DNA of 64,000 nt, from assembly GCA_032716605.1 (NCBI GenBank), contig CM064501.1:23129171-23193170 (forward strand), written 5' to 3'. The translations under genes were made by a program, and so were the position numbers. The stretch's first letter is position 1. Each line of letters begins with the position of its first letter. This document shows positions 21,500 through 33,489 of this stretch, in pieces. The stretch comes from Paralithodes platypus. Lineage: Eukaryota; Arthropoda; Malacostraca; Decapoda; Lithodidae. The notes under the pieces were generated by a model. It ran no database searches, was not told the origin of the DNA, and saw only the letters and a program-made list of their open reading frames with translations.

Positions 21500-23110
21500 A
21501 ATTGAGTGAGAGACAATTACAGTCCGGACGGCGTTCCTCCTGTTGTACTAAAAAACTGTGCTTCCGTGCTGACTCCCTGCCTAGACAAACTCTTTCGTCT
21601 CTGTCTCTCCTCTAACGTCTTCCATTCTTGCTGGAAGTTTGCTCGCATTCAACCTGTCCCAAAGAAGGGAGACCGCTATCAACCCTCCAACTATCGTTCA
21701 ATTGCTCTCATCTCTTGTATCTCTAAAGGATTTTGAAACTATTCTTGCATCCACATTTCGGAAGCTTTTCTCTTCTCATAATCTACTCTCAGATCGCCAG
21801 TATGGCTTCCTTGAGGGTCGCTCTACTGGTGATTTTATTTCATATCTTCCTAAATCTTGGTCATCTTCCTTCCGGGACTTCGGTGAGACCTTTTCTATTG
21901 CACTAGACATATCGAAGGCAATCGATGGAGTCTGGCACAAATCTTTAAAATCTAAACTACCCTCCTTCGGTTTTTATTCCTCCATCTGTGCCTTTGTCTC
22001 TAATTTCCTTTCCGGCCAATCCATAGCTGCGGTTGTGGACGGCCATCGCTCATTTCCTCATCCTATCAACTCCGGTGTTCCTCAGGGCTCTGTCTTATCT
22101 CCCATTCGCTTTCTAATTTCCATAAATGATTTTCTGAAATATACCTCCAGTCCTATCCATTCATACGTAGACCATACACTACTCAATTAGTTTTCCTGAA
22201 CGCCCCAGCCAGCAATCCCTCAAAAGTAAACGTAATGAAGCCATGCAACACTTATCTTCTGATCTAACTACTATTTCCAATTGGGGCAGAGAAAACCTTA
22301 TTACCTGTAATGCTTCCAAAACACAATTTCTTCATCTTATTACCCGTTCGTAACTTCCAGAGGACTATCCCTTACAATTCAACAATACAAAAATGAATCC
22401 TTCATCTTTTCTCAATATTCTCGGTGTCTCCTTTTCTTCTACTGTCACTTGGAAGGACAATATTACCAGTCTTGCAAAGGCAACCTCCCAGATGCTGGGT
22501 GTGCTCAACTGCCTCAAGGGGTTCTTCACCCCTGCGCAGTTTCTGACTCTGTACAGGGGCACAGTGCATCCTTGTATTGAGTATTGTTTACATGTGTGGG
22601 GAGGATCCTCTCACAACGCACTCCTAGACAAAGTAGAAAGGAAAGCCTTTTGTATCATTAACTCTCGTCCACTCACCAACTCTCTGCAATCTCTCTCTCT
22701 TCGCCGCAATGTTGCATCTCTCTCGCTATTCTATCGCTACTACAATAACCAGTGTTCCTTAGAGCTTTCCCAGTGTATTCCACCTCCTCTACGTAGGATA
22801 CGTAGTACCCGTCTTGCGACACAATCCCACCCCTACTCTGTGCAACTCTCTAACCCAAGAGTGAAACACTATTCTTAGTCTTTCTTCTATTCAACTGCTG
22901 AGCTCTGGAACTCTCTCCCAGAATCAGTCTTTCCCTCTTCCTATGACTTAAATTGCTTCAAACTCCGTGTGTCCAGGCATTTTGGCTCGAACGTCCCTTG
23001 ATTTTGGCCCTGTCAGTCTTTCAACTCTAGGGGAGGCACTTGCTACAGGCAGTTCTGCCTTTTGTCTCCCTCACTCACATATTAGTTATATGGTTTTGGG
23101 ATGAAACAGG
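21500..23110 (+). pseudogene. non-LTR retrotransposon RT, family Y copy 1 (Jockey/I group)
   Basis: RT motifs in order: VVLKNCASVLTPCL, WKFARIQPVPKKGDR, PSNYRSIALISCISK, then in another frame LLSDRQYGFLEGRSTGDF, FSIALDISKAIDGVWHK (motif A), INSGVPQGSVLSP (motif B) and HSYVDHTLL where the family has a Y-A-D-D box. The domain C-terminus follows in a further frame (LGVLNCLKGFFTPAQFLTLYRGTVHPCIEYCLHVWGG). At least three frameshifts are present. The 3' end extends to about 23110 and matches the ends of the copies at 34150-36850 and 54010-55420. Confidence 0.85.
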
Positions 23111-23536
23111 AAAAGCAGGACATGTATCCAAAACGATGCCACCCATTGTATAAATGTTGGTATATTTACTAGCACATAAAATGCATTCACTTGATTACTT
23201 AGAAAAATTTATAATGTAAACATTGCAAAATAAACAAACCAAAACAGGGACGACACAATATAAAGACAAAATTACTATGTAGAAATAACGATTTAGTAAA
23301 ATGTTTGAAATAAAAGAACACAAAACCACCACATAATTATAATGTATATCACTATATGAATAAGTGAATTTCGGTCCCAATCAAATTAGCCGCGCATATA
23401 TTAACATCTCTCGTCATACTCAAGGAATTAGCCAATTTTGGAAGATCAGGACGTTCTGGTGAATTTTGTATGAATAATGAAACTACAATTCAAGTATACA
23501 TATTATATTAAAACCAATTTGCAATTTTACAAGACA
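23111..23536. other. no gene recognised
   Basis: A/T-rich spacer between a LINE 3' end and a TTAA MITE. No feature seen. Confidence 0.55.
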
Positions 23537-24022
23537 TTAACCCTTGTCTATCGGGGCCCAACGCAAGGCGGTCAAGAGAACCAAGGACTAAATGGCGGGG
23601 CCCGACTTAAGTCCAATGCGATGTTGAGCACATAATTGGCTCTGAGAGAGAGTCCGAGCGGTCGGAGAAGCGCGGGTGAGCTCTGACCGTTCGGCACGGC
23701 TCCTGTACCGCGACTGGTCCCTCCTCCACACTCATCCACATCCACTGCCTCCCTAGACAAGGAAATATGTAAGGAAATTACTGTATTTTACGGTTTTTGC
23801 ACTCGTGTTGCAACATCGTTGCAAGACAACCCGTGGTCGTGCAAGGATGGTTCAGGTGTCATTGGAAAGCTCAATTATCGCCCTTTCACGGATACATAAT
23901 TGTATTACGCTCTGGCTCTTGTTTATGCATGAAAAAGAGCATGGAATGAAGCTCGTTCAGGGTAAATCTGCCCGCTTGGCAGGTAGTAGATGTTACAAAC
24001 GTCCCCGTCCGACGGGTGTTAA
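23537..24022 (+). mobile_element. TTAA MITE, family B (486 bp)
   Basis: TTAA occurs at both ends. It starts TTAACCCTTGTC and ends GGTGTTAA like the other family B copies at 38601-39087, 47253-47740 and 49032-49519. Its inner part encodes a frame (about 23805-23990) alignable with theirs, sharing SSI-ALS-I--C-T-W-LF-HE--H. This is the most diverged copy: its GC-rich left half is only weakly similar. Confidence 0.75.
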
Positions 24023-24127
24023 CAATAGTACACCATGCAAAACTCTAGACAGATAACTGCAATGCTACGTATGTAAATAACATTAAACTTAAGTAAATAG
24101 GAAATATATACGGTATATAATTATACA

Positions 24128-24128
<1 letters not shown>

Positions 24129-24179
<51 letters not shown>

Positions 24180-24237
24180 TATATATATGTATATGTATAT
24201 ATGTATAAATATATAACAAATATATATATATATACCG

Positions 24238-24268
<31 letters not shown>
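24129..24268. repeat. (TA)n microsatellite, compound
   Basis: Alternating TA tracts with interruptions ACAGT, GTATATGTATATATG and CCGGG. Confidence 0.95.
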
Positions 24269-24270
<2 letters not shown>

Positions 24271-24613
24271 TATCATTGAAAGGTATAATTAAATTGTCAT
24301 CTTTTCTTTTAACCTCCAACTTTCCACTATAAATCTGAATGAAATGACGAAATAGGATAAAATACGAGAACAAAAATGTAATAATCACTGAGGCGGGAGG
24401 CATATTAGATAAAAAATTGAAATATAGAATAGCATACTTCATTCTTTTGATTATAAAGAGTTTAACTGGTTGACCTTAAAAAGGGGTAAATTCAGGAACG
24501 AGTTGTGTGGGGGAGGGGGAGGGGGGCGGGGGAGAGATAATAGACGCAAGGAATAAAGGAGCGGCATAAGAGCGTGTTAAGAAGTCCCAGGGGGGATTCA
24601 TTAATTCGTGATA
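24269..24613. other. no gene; G-rich tract near 24507-24536
   Basis: A/T-rich sequence with a purine/G-rich run (GGGGGAGGGGGAGGGGGGCG) at about 24511-24530. No other feature. Confidence 0.6.
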
Positions 24614-24868
<255 letters not shown>

Positions 24869-24884
24869 CATATGCATATATTAA

Positions 24885-25036
24885 GGAACACCCCGTTCTT
24901 AAAATTAATCATCCAATGCAAACCCCAATGCACTCGAATAAATTAATTAATGAAAGCATATGATCCTCCCGGGATTCGAACTCGGGACACCACACGCAGA
25001 ACATAAGCATCTAAACCATTACACCACGAACACAGT
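24885..25036 (-). mobile_element. tRNA-derived SINE or tRNA pseudogene
   Basis: On the minus strand 25034-24962 show an A box (TGGTGTAATGGTTT) and a perfect B box inside GAGTTCGAATCCCGGG, spaced as in a tRNA. The 5' arm TGTTCGT does not pair with the 3' arm GGAGGAT, so a functional tRNA is unlikely. Sequence after it runs on to the TA tract, which may be the SINE tail. Confidence 0.6.
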
Positions 25037-25167
25037 TATAAGTTTCTAGATGGCTATTAGTCCAGAATGTTTCTATTAGGTTTTATACTAGTAGTTCATA
25101 AAGCTCAATCAAACACTCATAACAGTCAATTTGGATGTCCGTTTCGGTCCGATGTGGGTATTACTTC

Positions 25168-25621
25168 TTAACTGCTTCAGCACCATGACGCCTTTTTGCC
25201 TTTATTTGTGGTCAAAATTAGACGATCATGTGCAGTTTCAGACGGACTTGTTATTCATAGGGTTTATTGAGATTGTATTTACCTATTTCAGTCATAGAAG
25301 TAGATTAGATACTAAATACAATCGTTTAATGGTAATCAGAATATGTTCCCAATTCCGTAATGGTAGTGAAGGGTTAACAAAATGTTGGGACACTTATAGT
25401 GGATACCAACAGAAAGTACTGACATGTTTTTGTTTAGTTGCCTTGGTCACAAAAACAATATTCACCGACAATTATTTAGGAGCGATATATAGTAGGTAAA
25501 AGGATTAATTGAAATAGTCTGTAATCTTTTAACGAGTAAACATCATTCCTAATCTGAATATAATCGTGTAATAGTTGCCAGAAAATAATGAAAAAGAGGT
25601 CACCGGTACTGAATGGGTTAA
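25168..25621 (+). mobile_element. TTAA MITE, family A
   Basis: TTAA lies at both ends. The left end CTGCTTCAGCACCATGACG and right end CACCGGTACTGAATGGGTTAA resemble the termini of the 46823-47037 element. The internal AGACGAT and its complement (ATCGTGTAATAGTTGCCAGA) occur in both. It shares its right TTAA with the next MITE. Confidence 0.7.
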
Positions 25622-25966
25622 GGGGGTAGTTTTTTATTTTCTGGTATATTTATCTATACATTAATTTATTATATAGTGTCTTCGCTAGACCTTCATCAAG
25701 CTTAAAAAACACCACCTTCAAGATACATTTCTACATTTTTCGGTAGAAACATTTCGCGGCCGAAAGCCGGTTCCTCTATTATGACAGGCTCACTATATCG
25801 CTCACCAGGAAAAAATCGAGACCTAAATGACACGAAAGGTCTTTATAATGATAAAGAAACGGAGCGAAAGGTCTTGAAATCACCAAACATGAGGAACGAA
25901 CGACTAAAAATCTCAAAGCTAATGGGACTAAACATGAGAGAGAAAAAGCAGCTATCTCCCCCTTAA
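25618..25966 (+). mobile_element. TTAA MITE, family D-prime
   Basis: TTAAGGGGG opens and CCCCCTTAA closes the element. Diagnostic internal segments CCTTCATCAAGCTTAA, TTTTTCGGTAGAAACATTTC and CGGCCGAAAGCCGGTTCCTC recur at 52038-52382, and CCTCCATCAAGCTTAA recurs at 31013-31160. It is related to family D (8781, 26064) through TTTTTCG..GA..CATTTC and CAGGAA.AAATCGA.ACC segments. Confidence 0.75.
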
Positions 25967-26063
25967 GCAATGACAATCTGAACGATCACCAGAGCGCTGT
26001 TGTCATTCTCCCCACGTTCCGAATGACCGTAACGGTGTGATTGGCTGTCAGGTGGAGGCATCG

Positions 26064-26401
26064 TTAAGGGAGCCCACCTCGCTTTGTTATATCTTTATCT
26101 CCCTTTCTCTTTGGCTTGTATCCATCCGGCCCCATTCAACCTACTGTTCTAAGACGTTTACCCCCATCTAGGTGTCAATATTTTCCTGGCGAGCGGTAGC
26201 GAGCCAGCATACATATATTTATTTTTTGACAGCAAGCTAAATTTGTAAATTTGTCGATAAAAAATGCCTCCGGCAAAGCCGGATTTCTCCATACAAATCG
26301 ACACCTGGATGGGGATAAACGTCTTAAAACAGTTGGCTGAATGGGGCCAGGGAATGAGAGAGAGATAAAAAAAAAACGGTGACCCCCCCCCCCCCCCTTA
26401 A
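26064..26401 (+). mobile_element. TTAA MITE, family D copy 2
   Basis: It begins TTAAGGGAGCCCACCTCGC exactly as the 8781 copy and ends in a C-run and TTAA. It matches that copy through most of its length, including GGCTTGTATCCATCCGGCC and GACACCTGGATGGGGATAAA. Confidence 0.85.
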
Positions 26402-26458
26402 GGTAATTGATTAGCCAATTAATCAGCCTGTGAGCTGTATAGTTCGGCTAACGCTGTT

Positions 26459-26650
26459 TTAACCCTTTATATTCTAGCTATATTCAGACGATTTTGTGCA
26501 GTTTAAGAATTATCTGTGGTAGTGAAAATGGTTAAGCTAGATACTTCAAAGCCTTTTCTTGCTGGAAGTCCTTTTTAAACAGATTAAAATAGTCTAATAT
26601 TAGCCAGAATAAAAGTTAAACGAACGGCACTGGTACAGAAGAGTTCATTT
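26459..26650 (+). mobile_element. TTAA MITE, family A, degenerate
   Basis: TTAACCCTTTATATTCTAGC, then AGACGATTTTGTGCAG and ATCTGTGGTAGTGAAAATGG match the 46823 copy. The right end GCACTGGTACAGAAGAGTTCA has lost the exact GGGTTAA. Confidence 0.6.
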
Positions 26651-28200
26651 ATCCTCTGTTAGCCGATGGAGATATCTGAATCATTGAGCTATATTAAACG
26701 TATTATACGGTTATATTCCAGTTCAAGGATAACTATTAATGCAGACAAAATAGTCAATACGAATAGAGCAAGCTAGATAGACTAATTTTAATAGGGTTGT
26801 GTTGCATTTTCGTTCAAGGGTACATCGCTCATTTTGGCGAATAGCGTTTTTAGAATAAAACAAACATGATACCGTATTGCAATCAAATATTGATTAAGGC
26901 AGAATTAGTCACTTTTTGTGGACCTCCTTCTCCCTCATGCTTACCATATTAGTTTTGAGATTTTGAGACGTTCATTCCATTAGTTTGTCGATTTTAAGAC
27001 CTGCCCCATTTCTTTGTCAACATTAACCCGTACTGTACCGTAGGATACAGTAATAAAAGTCCCCAGCAGTCCCAAGCAATGTGGCAAAAATAGCAGGAGA
27101 GACCACATATCCACCTCCAAAGATGAGGCAAGACTGGCTCTGTCAGCCTTCAGCGGGTCTCATATAAGCTGAGAAGTGTTGCCAACACGGGAGCAGTGCT
27201 CAAAAGGTTGTGGTAACTGGTACAGGGTTGTACAGGCAGTTACAAGGAAAGTATATTACTGATGGATATATACATCGCTGGGACTGGGGAGTTACTTATC
27301 TACTGACGTATATACACGGTGCTGGGATTGGAGGGGTTAAGAACTCTCCTGCCATTTAAATTTACATTTTAGAAGGAACCGGCTTTTGGCCGGGACATTA
27401 TTCTGCCGAAACGCTCTTAAGTAAATTGAAAAGTACCACATTAATACGCTGACTCAATTCACTTGAATTATGCGTTTATGAAATAAACTAGATGAGGGTT
27501 TGATTGCATACACTTAATTAAGCGTGTTTTCAAAGTCAATAAACATTCCCAATAAATAACCTATTGTGGTAGCTTCTATCTGACATTTACAACATGATTG
27601 TAAATTATATTCGTAGCTTAATCTGACTTGATTCGACAATTTTGAAACAAACTTCCTGATCTGCATTTCTAGATTATCATTACGCCTATATGATTGTATA
27701 TTATTACGTTTCAAGTAAATATCCCCTCATTCTGTGCTCTGAGTCGCCTCTGACAGGTTAAGACTTTCCTTGTATGGTTTATTTCTCTACTTTACTATCA
27801 GTTTTGTAACCCTCATCTATAGTCGCTCAATCATATTTATTGCTACTTATTAATAGCTACTATTTGAATACATATTTCTTGATAAATATATGTGTATATG
27901 ATATTCATCAGTATTTATTGGTGTATGATTGATAGTCAGTATTTACCCACATTGAAATTTATTTTTGCTTTATGTTCAACATAATAAGACATTGGTGCAA
28001 GTAACACTAATATATAGTTAGTATAGTGTAAAGTTGATGCAATACGGGCAATATTGCCGTGAAGTATATTAGTATGATAAAATTACTTCGGAAATTTCAA
28101 GATGAATATATATATATGTTAATCTATATTTAATTGTTCTTTTTAATTAAAATGCTTAATTTCATTGAACTCCTCGTGTAGTATAGGAGATAATTGATTT
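26651..28200. other. no gene recognised
   Basis: About 1.5 kb of A/T-rich sequence with only short open frames and no repeat or RNA-like structure that I can support. Confidence 0.55.
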
Positions 28201-28204
28201 TTTT

Positions 28205-28495
28205 TTTACCTTGACCTTTATTTTGAAATAAATAAAATTTAAAGAATCCCTCTTCACATGAAGTGCAACTATCTGCAGATTTGATGAAACTTGAATGAAT
28301 AATAAAGGAAATAATGAATATGTCTTACGCATGACCTTGCCCTGTGACCTTGACCTTTCAGGGGGGGTTTTCCGCATGACCTTGGTCTAGATACCTCTTA
28401 TTATGCATGAACAAGTTTAATCTGTATCAATCAGTCAGTGTAAGAAATAATATGACAAATTATATGTTTACCTTTGACACTGACCTTCACCCTAA
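28205..28495. repeat. cluster of TGACCTTGACC-like motifs
   Basis: ACCTTGACCTTTA (28209), ATGACCTTGCCCTGTGACCT with TTGACCTTTC following (28332-28361), ATGACCTTGGTC (28377) and ACACTGACCTTCACC (28478) occur within 290 bp. The minus-strand reading is repeated AGGTCA half-sites with TCA extensions. It may be a dispersed repeat rather than a regulatory element. Confidence 0.5.
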
Positions 28496-28821
28496 ACCCT
28501 TAGAATGTTTATTGGGCATTTGGCCAAAGTAACGGTAAATCTACACACCAACTAGATAATGAAAATGGTAATGTTTTAATAAAAACTTACATTTTCGAAA
28601 TATTGACAATATGTTTATGTTACCCTTTAAATAATATAAACAAATATCTTTTGAATGACTGTAGTATTGACCATCAGGAAACATCTGTGAAATTCGTGGA
28701 ACTCCATTAGGTGGTCAAGGAGGAGTTTCCGGATAAACTGACGACTCACAGTCTGGTTGGTGGTCCACAGTATATAGGAAGGATCTGTCTGTTCGATACT
28801 ACTCTGCGTACATTGAGTTGA

Positions 28822-29771
28822 TTAACCCATGAAGCGCGATAGGCCTCACGGAAAGCTCACCATAGCGAACGCGATAGGCCTCACGGAAGCAAGACCATAA
28901 AAAAAAGCTTTCCAAAACACCCCAGGGGCTCTCAAAACAAAGGAATTTTTCTCTCGGTGAGATAATTCCCCTCTAGTACGCATCCATGTGTTTCTCACCC
29001 CCCCCCCCCCTTTATTCCCCCCTCCTCAATTATCACCTATTTTTCCTCTTATTTTCATCATTTATCGGTTATTTTTCTCTCCCGCGGTAATGTGGAACAA
29101 GTGGGTTGCAGAAAAGATCGTTATATAACACCTAGACACCGCCCCGCTCGCCTCAGTTACCTCACAGACAGCGAGAGGTGAGGGTTGCGCCTGGCTCACT
29201 CTCGCCTGAGATTATGACCGGGTGGCCAATATATACGTTTTTCACCACCCAAATGCTTCTCCAACTTATTTTAGCACTCTTGCAGGTTCATATATACATC
29301 ATATATGTAAAATAAAAGCATATTAAAAACAAATATGTTATGTACAAGTTATCTGCTCAACAGGTGGCGTTGTGTGTGTGTAAGTGTGAGAGTCCGAGTG
29401 TAGGGGTTGAGACAGGGAAGCACGGGAACGAGGTGGCTTCAGAGATGGGGTCGTTTCGGGCCATGAGTGAGCACCGTGCCTCATGTGAAGGCAAGATGGC
29501 AGGTGCTCGTTGTACTCTACGTGCTTCACATGTCTCACTCCCTAGACTGGAACAAGACCTCACGGGCTTCACTGTTCATTGTAAAGCGGTGAATGTTAAG
29601 GCTCTCAGCCTATGCCCGAGAGGAAGTAAATTGGAATATAGAAAAAAAAAAAAAAATAAAAAAAAATAATGATCTATATCGTAAATATAACAAATTCTGT
29701 CAGAATCCAAGGCTAGAAATTCACAAATAAGTACCCTTGCCCCTAGGGTATTTTCGCGTTTAATAGGTTAA
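28822..29771 (+). mobile_element. TTAA MITE, family C, carrying a SINE insertion
   Basis: TTAACCCATGAAGCGCGATAG at the left and TTTCGCGTTTAATAGGTTAA at the right. Without the SINE (about 29335-29675) its body matches the 35190-35825 copy closely, including the duplicated GCGATAGGCCTCACGGAAG near the left end. No coding capacity. Confidence 0.85.
29335..29675 (+). mobile_element. SINE copy 1 with A-rich tail
   Basis: About 300 bp homologous to 32765-33078, ending in a run of A with single T interruptions. It splits the family C MITE between AACAAAT and AATGATCTATATCG, which are adjacent in the 35190 copy. A degenerate B-box-like GAGTCCGAGTG follows a tRNA-like head. Confidence 0.75.
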
Positions 29772-30027
29772 AAAAAAGGGCCAAATAGATTTATAGGCCA
29801 GAAAGAAGTTGAACAAATAACACAAATAAAAAATAATTAAGACAGGAGAGCGTGAACAAGACAATAGTGGCTGTAGAAGAAGGATAAAAGCTACGCTTAA
29901 GTTGCATAGCTACACTTTGGACAATTCTGTTTTCACATGTCAACCCGAGAATGGCGAGAAGACTCTTAAGAGGTTTTGATGGTGAAAGGCGACGAACTTC
30001 TTAAGATCCAAGGCCTAAATTAAAAAA
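29772..30027. other. no feature recognised
   Basis: A/T-rich sequence after the family C MITE; nothing recognised. Confidence 0.5.
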
Positions 30028-30480
30028 ACAAAAAAACAGTAGCACATAAAACAAAGGAATATGTGATTAAGTGAGAACATTCCCCTCCATATCTACTATC
30101 ACTCCTCCGCATATGTCAAAACCCCCTCCTCCCCACCCCCTTTTTAATTATCACCTATGTTTCCTCCTATTCCCTCGTTTATCAGTTTATTTATCGTGCC
30201 AATATCTCCAAACCGGCTCCAAGGTGTTCTTCTGTGCATATTGAGTGCGTGGGGAGAGAAAGGAAGTGAGAGAGATGCCTCGGTCTTACTTCAGGCCTCG
30301 GAGAGAGAGCTAGGGTATATGTCTCGTTCGCCTCACACTTCATGACTGGAGGGTCGGCAATAATTCGTCTTTTTCACCCCCCAAATACTATTCCTACTTG
30401 TTTAATTTGCTGTTACATGTTAATATCCTCATATTAAACGTAAATAGGCGCATATTAATAAGTAAAAACGATATTTATCG
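30028..30480 (+). mobile_element. family C-related MITE fragment
   Basis: ACAAAGGAATATGTGATTAAG, CCCCTCCATATCTACTATCAC and GGCAATAATTCGTCTTTTTC match the 33490-34103 copy. The termini are lost. Confidence 0.6.
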
Positions 30481-30482
30481 TC

Positions 30483-30860
30483 TATCTATCTATCTATCTA
30501 TATGCTCAGGCCCAATCCCCATTTTGGGGGTAGCCGACTCAAGACAGAGCAAGAACAGGGAAAACACAAAAACAACATAAAACAAAAAATAAACACTGAT
30601 ATAAAACACAAACTCACACACATCCAGGTCACCCAGGAGAAGACCCAGATACCAGGGTTACCAAGGTCGCTCCAGCACTCCCCCGGCCCCTGACCACCCG
30701 GAGAGGTTCCGATCTCGGCAGGCAGACATGCAGCGGAGCCAAAGCCACAAGCCCTCGTAAAATTGCGATTTTAGGCGAGAATGAAGCCTAATATCGTCGC
30801 TTGGCGGTAGGGTGTGCACTACCAATAGCTCGCACTTCCCGGGTTAAACCTCAACTCTAT
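30483..30860. repeat. (CTAT)n followed by a dispersed-repeat-like segment
   Basis: A short (CTAT)n tract at 30483-30499 precedes a GC-rich stretch beginning CAGGCCCAATCCCCATTTTG. Its GGGTAGCCGACTCAAGACA resembles GGGGCCGACTAAAGACA at 46347, also next to microsatellite DNA, which suggests a dispersed repeat. The class is unknown. Confidence 0.35.
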
Positions 30861-31012
30861 AAATAGTCAACACTCTTTCCACATGTTTAAGATTATGGCC
30901 TCAAAACAGACACCTACAAATATTCTTCTCCATTTCCTCTGCCTTCATTGTAACTAGACGCATATTACTCAAGTGTCAACTATTGAAGCCAATTTTGTTG
31001 GCTCCTTAAAGG

Positions 31013-31160
31013 GGGATGGCCGTATTGATATGCATATTTATTCACCTGTTTAAAATTGTTTTTAGTTTCCTCCCTAGACCTCCATCAAGCTTAATAAACC
31101 ACCACCAATACCCCCCATCAAGATAAATGTGTACATTTTTCAATTTAAAAAGTCCATACA
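31013..31160 (+). mobile_element. fragment of a family D-prime MITE
   Basis: CCTCCCTAGACCTCCATCAAG, CACCACC and TCAAGATAAATGTGTACATT match 25618-25966 and 52038-52382. The right half is missing. Confidence 0.6.
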
Positions 31161-32440
31161 ATATAAGGTGACCATATCATTGGATAGGTTAGACTTTGTT
31201 TGAGTAGAAAATGTTAAAACATATCAAGGTTAGATTTGGCAAGTTTAGATTAAGTTAGCTTGGTTAACTGAAGTAAATAATACAAACACACATATACACA
31301 CAGACCAATGAGTCAATATATACATCTGGCAGAGCGTAATGGATCTTTGATGTGATTCATGTAGCAGATGTCATTTGAGGAATATGCTGGAACAATTAAG
31401 TTATTTAAAAGCACAACATACCGATTGCATTTTATCCTGCACGAACCAAACAATTGGAAGGATTTTTGTTCCTGTTAATATGGAAGCCAGAATAATTGTC
31501 TTAGAATAGAGGTTAGACAACAATTTTCCATATTAATTTTCTGTGCAAAATGAGTGACATATTTACAAGTAAATAATTTATGATTTATATAGTTACTTTG
31601 TTGCAGTACATCCTTGAAGTTGATCGAATTTCTGATCGTTAATTTGAACTTCAATGCACAAATTTCAACCGATAAATGCCCTCACTACATCGTATATGTT
31701 TCCATGTTTTTGTAAATCCTAAACTATATTCCTCCAAATTTGCTTCTGACACCGGGTTTAGCTAGTACTAATGACCTCTTGGTCATATTGTTTTTATGAG
31801 AGTGAATAACACTAATCAACTAACTTTCACAGGTAAAAGTGACTCCGATTAAATTTTGCTAGTGACGATGTTTATACGTCCGAATGTGTTTTGCTCGAGT
31901 CAGTTGCTCACCTGGGGAAACTTGGTTGTATTTGCCGAGTGTTGGAGTTCATTGTTGCTGCTCACCTTGTTTGCATTTAATAGTCGTAAGGGCAACAATA
32001 TAACGTTGGTATTCTCAATGTTTATTCTATCCAATTGTATTTGTGCAACACTGTCTGTGCCTTTATCTGAAGTGTTTGTCTTATTTATAACCACAGACTT
32101 ATATTATAAATTTTCTTTGATTTTTCAAAAATGTTAAACAAATAAGTGTAATAAGTAAGCTTTGATATCCATTTCATACATATTCTTTTAATGTATGCAT
32201 TCTCATATTGTTCTCACTTAAACTTATTTATTTCACGGGTATACAGTAATGCACAGCTGTACTGGTAGTCAAACAATGCAGTTGATTGTCATGGCAAACA
32301 CTCTAGCAGAACGAGAGAAGGAGACACATATGGATGTTTGTGAAAATATCTCATAATAGATCTGGAGGGGACAATGAAATTAACATATAATGCTCCAGAA
32401 AGTAAGTTTTACTCTCTGATTGCAGACTAGTGATCACTGG
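31161..32440. other. no gene recognised
   Basis: About 1.3 kb without a recognisable feature. A 93-codon frame at 31856-32137 is hydrophobic but has no motif that I can support. Confidence 0.5.
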
Positions 32441-32475
32441 TGATGGATCGGCGTTCTGGTAGTTGATTATATATA

Positions 32476-32692
<217 letters not shown>

Positions 32693-32764
32693 CATCGTTC
32701 CCTGATTAAGTAACACTGTATGAATATTCCCATATTCAAAATATGCTGTAGGGGTGTAATGCCA

Positions 32765-33078
32765 AGTGAGTTCATTGCTCAATAAGTGGCGTTCAGAGAG
32801 TGAGGGTTCGAGTCTAGGAGGTGAGACAGTGAAGCACTGGAGCGAGGCAGCTTCAGAGAGGGGGCTGCTTCGAGCTGTGCATAAGCAACTAATGCCCATA
32901 CATCCTGCGAAGGCAAGATGGCAAGGGCTGGTTGCAGCTATAAGTGCTTCACATGTCTCACCCCTTAGACTGGAACGAGACCTCACAGGCTTCTCCGTTC
33001 AATGTAGAACGGTTGAATGTACAGGCTCTCAGCCTATGCCAGAGAGGGAGTAGTTCGAATATAGAAGAAAACAAAATT
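32765..33078 (+). mobile_element. SINE copy 2 (tRNA-headed)
   Basis: Homologous to 29335-29675 along about 300 bp (e.g. GGCAAGATGGCA, GTGCTTCACATGTCTCAC, GGCTCTCAGCCTATGCC). An RNA polymerase III B box GGTTCGAGTC is well preserved at 32808. The copy ends in an A-rich stretch and then a TA tract. Confidence 0.75.
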
Positions 33079-33135
33079 ATATATATATATATACTGTATA
33101 TATATATATATATATATACAGTATACTGTATATAT
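33079..33135. repeat. (TA)n microsatellite
   Basis: TA alternation with TACTGTATA interruptions, directly after the SINE tail. Confidence 0.9.
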
Positions 33136-33489
33136 CAGGTTGCAATGAGGATGATGAACATGCTAAGGGACCTGGAGGGGCCGATGTGCGAGCTGTAGCA
33201 CAAGGCCCATCAACTTCATCACAGTGGCGGGGTCGGGGTTGGGGGCGGGGCGGGAATATCATGCTTAGTTCTTGAGGTATACGTGTTTAAATATCGCCCA
33301 ACTTTGGGGGTGTTTTTCTCAGTTTTTAAAAGTGGGGTTTGGCTCCTTATGATTCTAAGGGCCTCAAATCAAGCTAAGATGTTATATCTAGCGTCCAATA
33401 CAAGGAAGTTGAACCTCTATAGGTGGCATACACTAACTATATTTACAGTTCTAAACTTATAGAAGTGCGTAGCTATATGAGCTGCTACT
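33136..33489. other. no gene recognised; G-rich stretch
   Basis: Contains a short GC-rich segment (about 33140-33255) with G runs (GGGGTTGGGGGCGGGGCGGG) and nothing else that I can identify. Confidence 0.5.

Noticed and set aside
24960..25034. Functional tRNA gene
   Set aside because: Internal promoter boxes are present but the acceptor arms do not pair; a SINE head or pseudogene is more likely. The same applies to 18955-19112.
31856..32137. Possible small membrane-protein gene
   Set aside because: There is no recognisable motif, no splice or promoter context, and a short hydrophobic frame is expected by chance in T-rich DNA.
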